Shown here: positions 60,501 to 62,000 of the stretch, piece by piece
Numbering within the stretch: position 1 is the stretch's first letter
How the letters are laid out: each line of letters opens with the position of its first letter
From: Nemertoderma westbladi
Taxonomy: Eukaryota; Xenacoelomorpha; Nemertodermatida; Nemertodermatidae
DNA length: 62,000 nt
Assembly: GCA_032718475.1 (NCBI GenBank)
Contig: JAUCBJ010001598.1
Coordinates: 1 to 62,000 of the forward strand
Direction of reading: 5' to 3'
Notes under the pieces: model-generated
What the model was told of the DNA's origin: nothing
Database searches by the model: none
The model's input: the letters and a program-made list of their open reading frames with translations, nothing else
Translations under genes and position numbers: made by a program

Positions 60501-62000
60501 TCTACAATTCTACGCTATCATTTGTTTCCCAGGCACCCCGTTGAGTCTGTCTGTACTATTCTACGCTATCATTTGTTTCCCAGGCACCCTGTTGAGTCTG
60601 TCTGTACTATTCTACGCTATCATTTGTTTCCCAGGCACCCCGTTGAGTCTGTACTATTCTACGCTATCATTTGTTTCCCAGGCACCCCGTTGAGTCTGTA
60701 CTATTCTACGCTATCATTTGTTTCCCAGGCACCCCGTTGAGTCTGTACTATTCTACGCTATCATTTGTTTCCCAGGCACCCCGTTGAGTCTGTACTATTC
60801 TACGCTATCATTTGTTTCCCAGGCACCCCGTTGAGTCTGTCTGTACTATTCTACGCTATCATTTGTTTCCCAGGCACCCTGTTGAGTCTGTCTGTACTAT
60901 TCTACGCTATCATTTGTTTCCCAGGCACCCCGTTGAGTCTGTACTATTCTACGCTATTATTTGTTTCCCAGGCACCCCGTTGAGTCTGTACTATTCTACG
61001 CTATCATTTGTTTCCCAGGCACCCCGTTGAGTCTACAATTCTACGCTATCATTTGTTTCCCAGACACCCCGTTGAGTCTACAATTCTACGCTATCATTTG
61101 TTTCCCAGGCACCCCGTTGAGTCTGTCTGTACTATTCTACGCTATCATTTGTTTCCCAGGCACCCCGTTGAGTCTGTACTATTCTACGCTATCACTTGTT
61201 TCCCAGGCACCCCGTTGAGTCTGTACTATTCTACGCTATCATTTGTTTCCCAGGCACCCCGTTGAGTCTGTACTATTCTACGCTATCATTTGTTTCCCAG
61301 GCACCCCGTTGAGTCTGTACTATTCTACGCTATCATTTGTTTCCCAGGCACCCCGTTGAGTCTGTACTATTCTACGTTAGCATTTGTTTCCCAGGCACCC
61401 CGTTGAGTCTGTACTATTCTACGCTATCATTTGTTTCCCAGGCACCCCGTTGAGTCTGTACTATTCTACGCTATCATTTGTTTCCCAGGCACCCCGTTGA
61501 GTCTGTACTATTCTACGTTAGCATTTGTTTCCCAGGCACCCCGTTGAGTCTGTACTATTCTACGCTATCATTTGTTTCCCAGGCACCCCGTTGAGTCTGT
61601 ACTATTCTACGCTATCATTTGTTTCCCAGGCACCCCGTTGAGTCTGTACTATTCTACGTTAGCATTTGTTTCCCAGGCACCCCGTTGAGTCTGTACTATT
61701 CTACGCTATCATTTGTTTCCCAGGCACCCCGTTGAGTCTGTACTATTCTACGCTATCATTTGTTTCCCAGGTACCCCGTTGAGTCTGTACTATTCTACGC
61801 TATCATTTGTTTCCCAGACACCCCGTTGAGTCTGTACTATTCTACGCTATCATTTGTTTCCCAGGCACCCCGTTGAGTCTGTACTATTCTACGCTATCAT
61901 TTGTTTCCCAGGCACCCCGTTGAGTCTACAATTCTACGCTATCATTTGTTTCCCAGGCACCCCGTTGAGTCTGCCTGTACTATTCTACGCTATCATTTGT
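51600..62000. repeat. Large direct duplication within the 47-bp array (about 6.24-6.28 kb period)
   Basis: The run of monomer variants from about 51600 to 55719 recurs from about 57836 to 62000 in the same order. The offset is 6,236 bases up to about 52400, and 6,281 bases from 52850 onward, a change of one 45-bp monomer. Examples: the CTGTCATTTG variant at about 51674 and 57910; the TTTTTTCCCAGG variant near 53219 and 59500. A shorter partial duplicate also starts near 57090. The second copy runs off the window. Confidence 0.9.

Larger units (their letters stand above)
49177..62000 (+). repeat. 47-bp satellite made of a beta-catenin 3' splice site plus the start of exon 5 (about 270 copies)
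   Basis: Unit: GCACCCCGTTGAGTCTGTAC, TATTCTACGCTATCATTTGT, TTCCCAG. Each unit ends in a pyrimidine-rich acceptor (TTTGTTTCCCAG) and starts with GCACCCCGTTGAG... Joined to exon 4 in phase (GG|G), it encodes G-HPVESVLFYAI, the conserved beta-catenin [11 protein letters not shown] at the same exon boundary. Length variants are 45 (GTCTACTATT), 47 and 51 (GTCTGTCTGTAC). Frames rotate through three readings and stop at TGA in the third, so the many 65-140 codon frames are artefacts. No copy in the window continues into the expected TTLHNLL. The array is open at the window end. Confidence 0.96.

Noticed and set aside
49673-61265. Dozens of overlapping plus-strand frames of 65-140 codons (MFPRHPVESVLFYAI repeats)
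   Set aside because: They are the three frames of the 47-bp repeat, each ending at the TGA formed in the third frame. They have no gene-like start and no unique sequence; the only biologically meaningful part is the exon-derived segment described as a repeat.
49177-62000. CRISPR-like array (regular short repeats)
   Set aside because: No repeat/spacer alternation with unique spacers; the whole unit is repeated. The context is a eukaryotic spliced gene.

Overview
The window is eukaryotic nuclear DNA. It has AT-rich non-coding sequence, spliced genes with phase-consistent GT-AG introns, DNA transposon and non-LTR retrotransposon remnants, and very large satellite arrays. Three host genes, all on the + strand, can be read. 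They suggest an invertebrate bilaterian animal: beta-catenin keeps intron positions that I recall from vertebrate CTNNB1, and there is an IL-17-like cytokine of invertebrate type. The dense TAGGCCTA palindromes leave a non-vertebrate deuterostome as my weak first guess; the phylum is not resolved.

Layout. 1-217 is a 43-bp tandem repeat. 498-12374 holds a complete three-exon TTC7 gene (844 codons); its 7.7-kb first intron carries a tRNA-like fold-back, dispersed repeats and a duplicated copy of the exon 2 acceptor region. 12805-13757 is a 484-bp tandem duplication. 14007-16999 is a DNA transposon with terminal inverted repeats and a broken transposase-like gene (-). 17501-18725 is a two-exon IL-17-like secreted protein. 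20262-21036 is a 24-bp minisatellite. 21160-38135 is a 56-bp satellite interrupted by two truncated, head-to-head retrotransposon copies; most of its right part is a 1,257-bp higher-order repeat. 38140-40010 has palindromic repeats and a LINE 3' end. From about 40.3 kb to beyond the window end lies the 5' part of a beta-catenin gene (four coding exons, up to the second armadillo repeat).

The most striking feature lies in beta-catenin. The intron after its exon 2 begins with nine tandem copies (50-73 bp spacing) of the end of that exon plus its GTAAGT donor. The intron after exon 4 is filled, from 49177 to the window end (12.8 kb, roughly 270 copies), by a 47-bp repeat. Each copy is a 3' splice site (TTTGTTTCCCAG) followed by the first ~32 bases of the next beta-catenin exon (HPVESVLFYAI, equivalent to the conserved [11 protein letters not shown]). 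The authentic exon with its continuation is not in the window. In TTC7, a decayed copy of the exon 2 acceptor lies 5.4 kb upstream of the real one. So exon-intron junctions have been tandemly or segmentally copied in two neighbouring genes, in beta-catenin at satellite scale. What this does to splicing is unknown and is the main thing to test.
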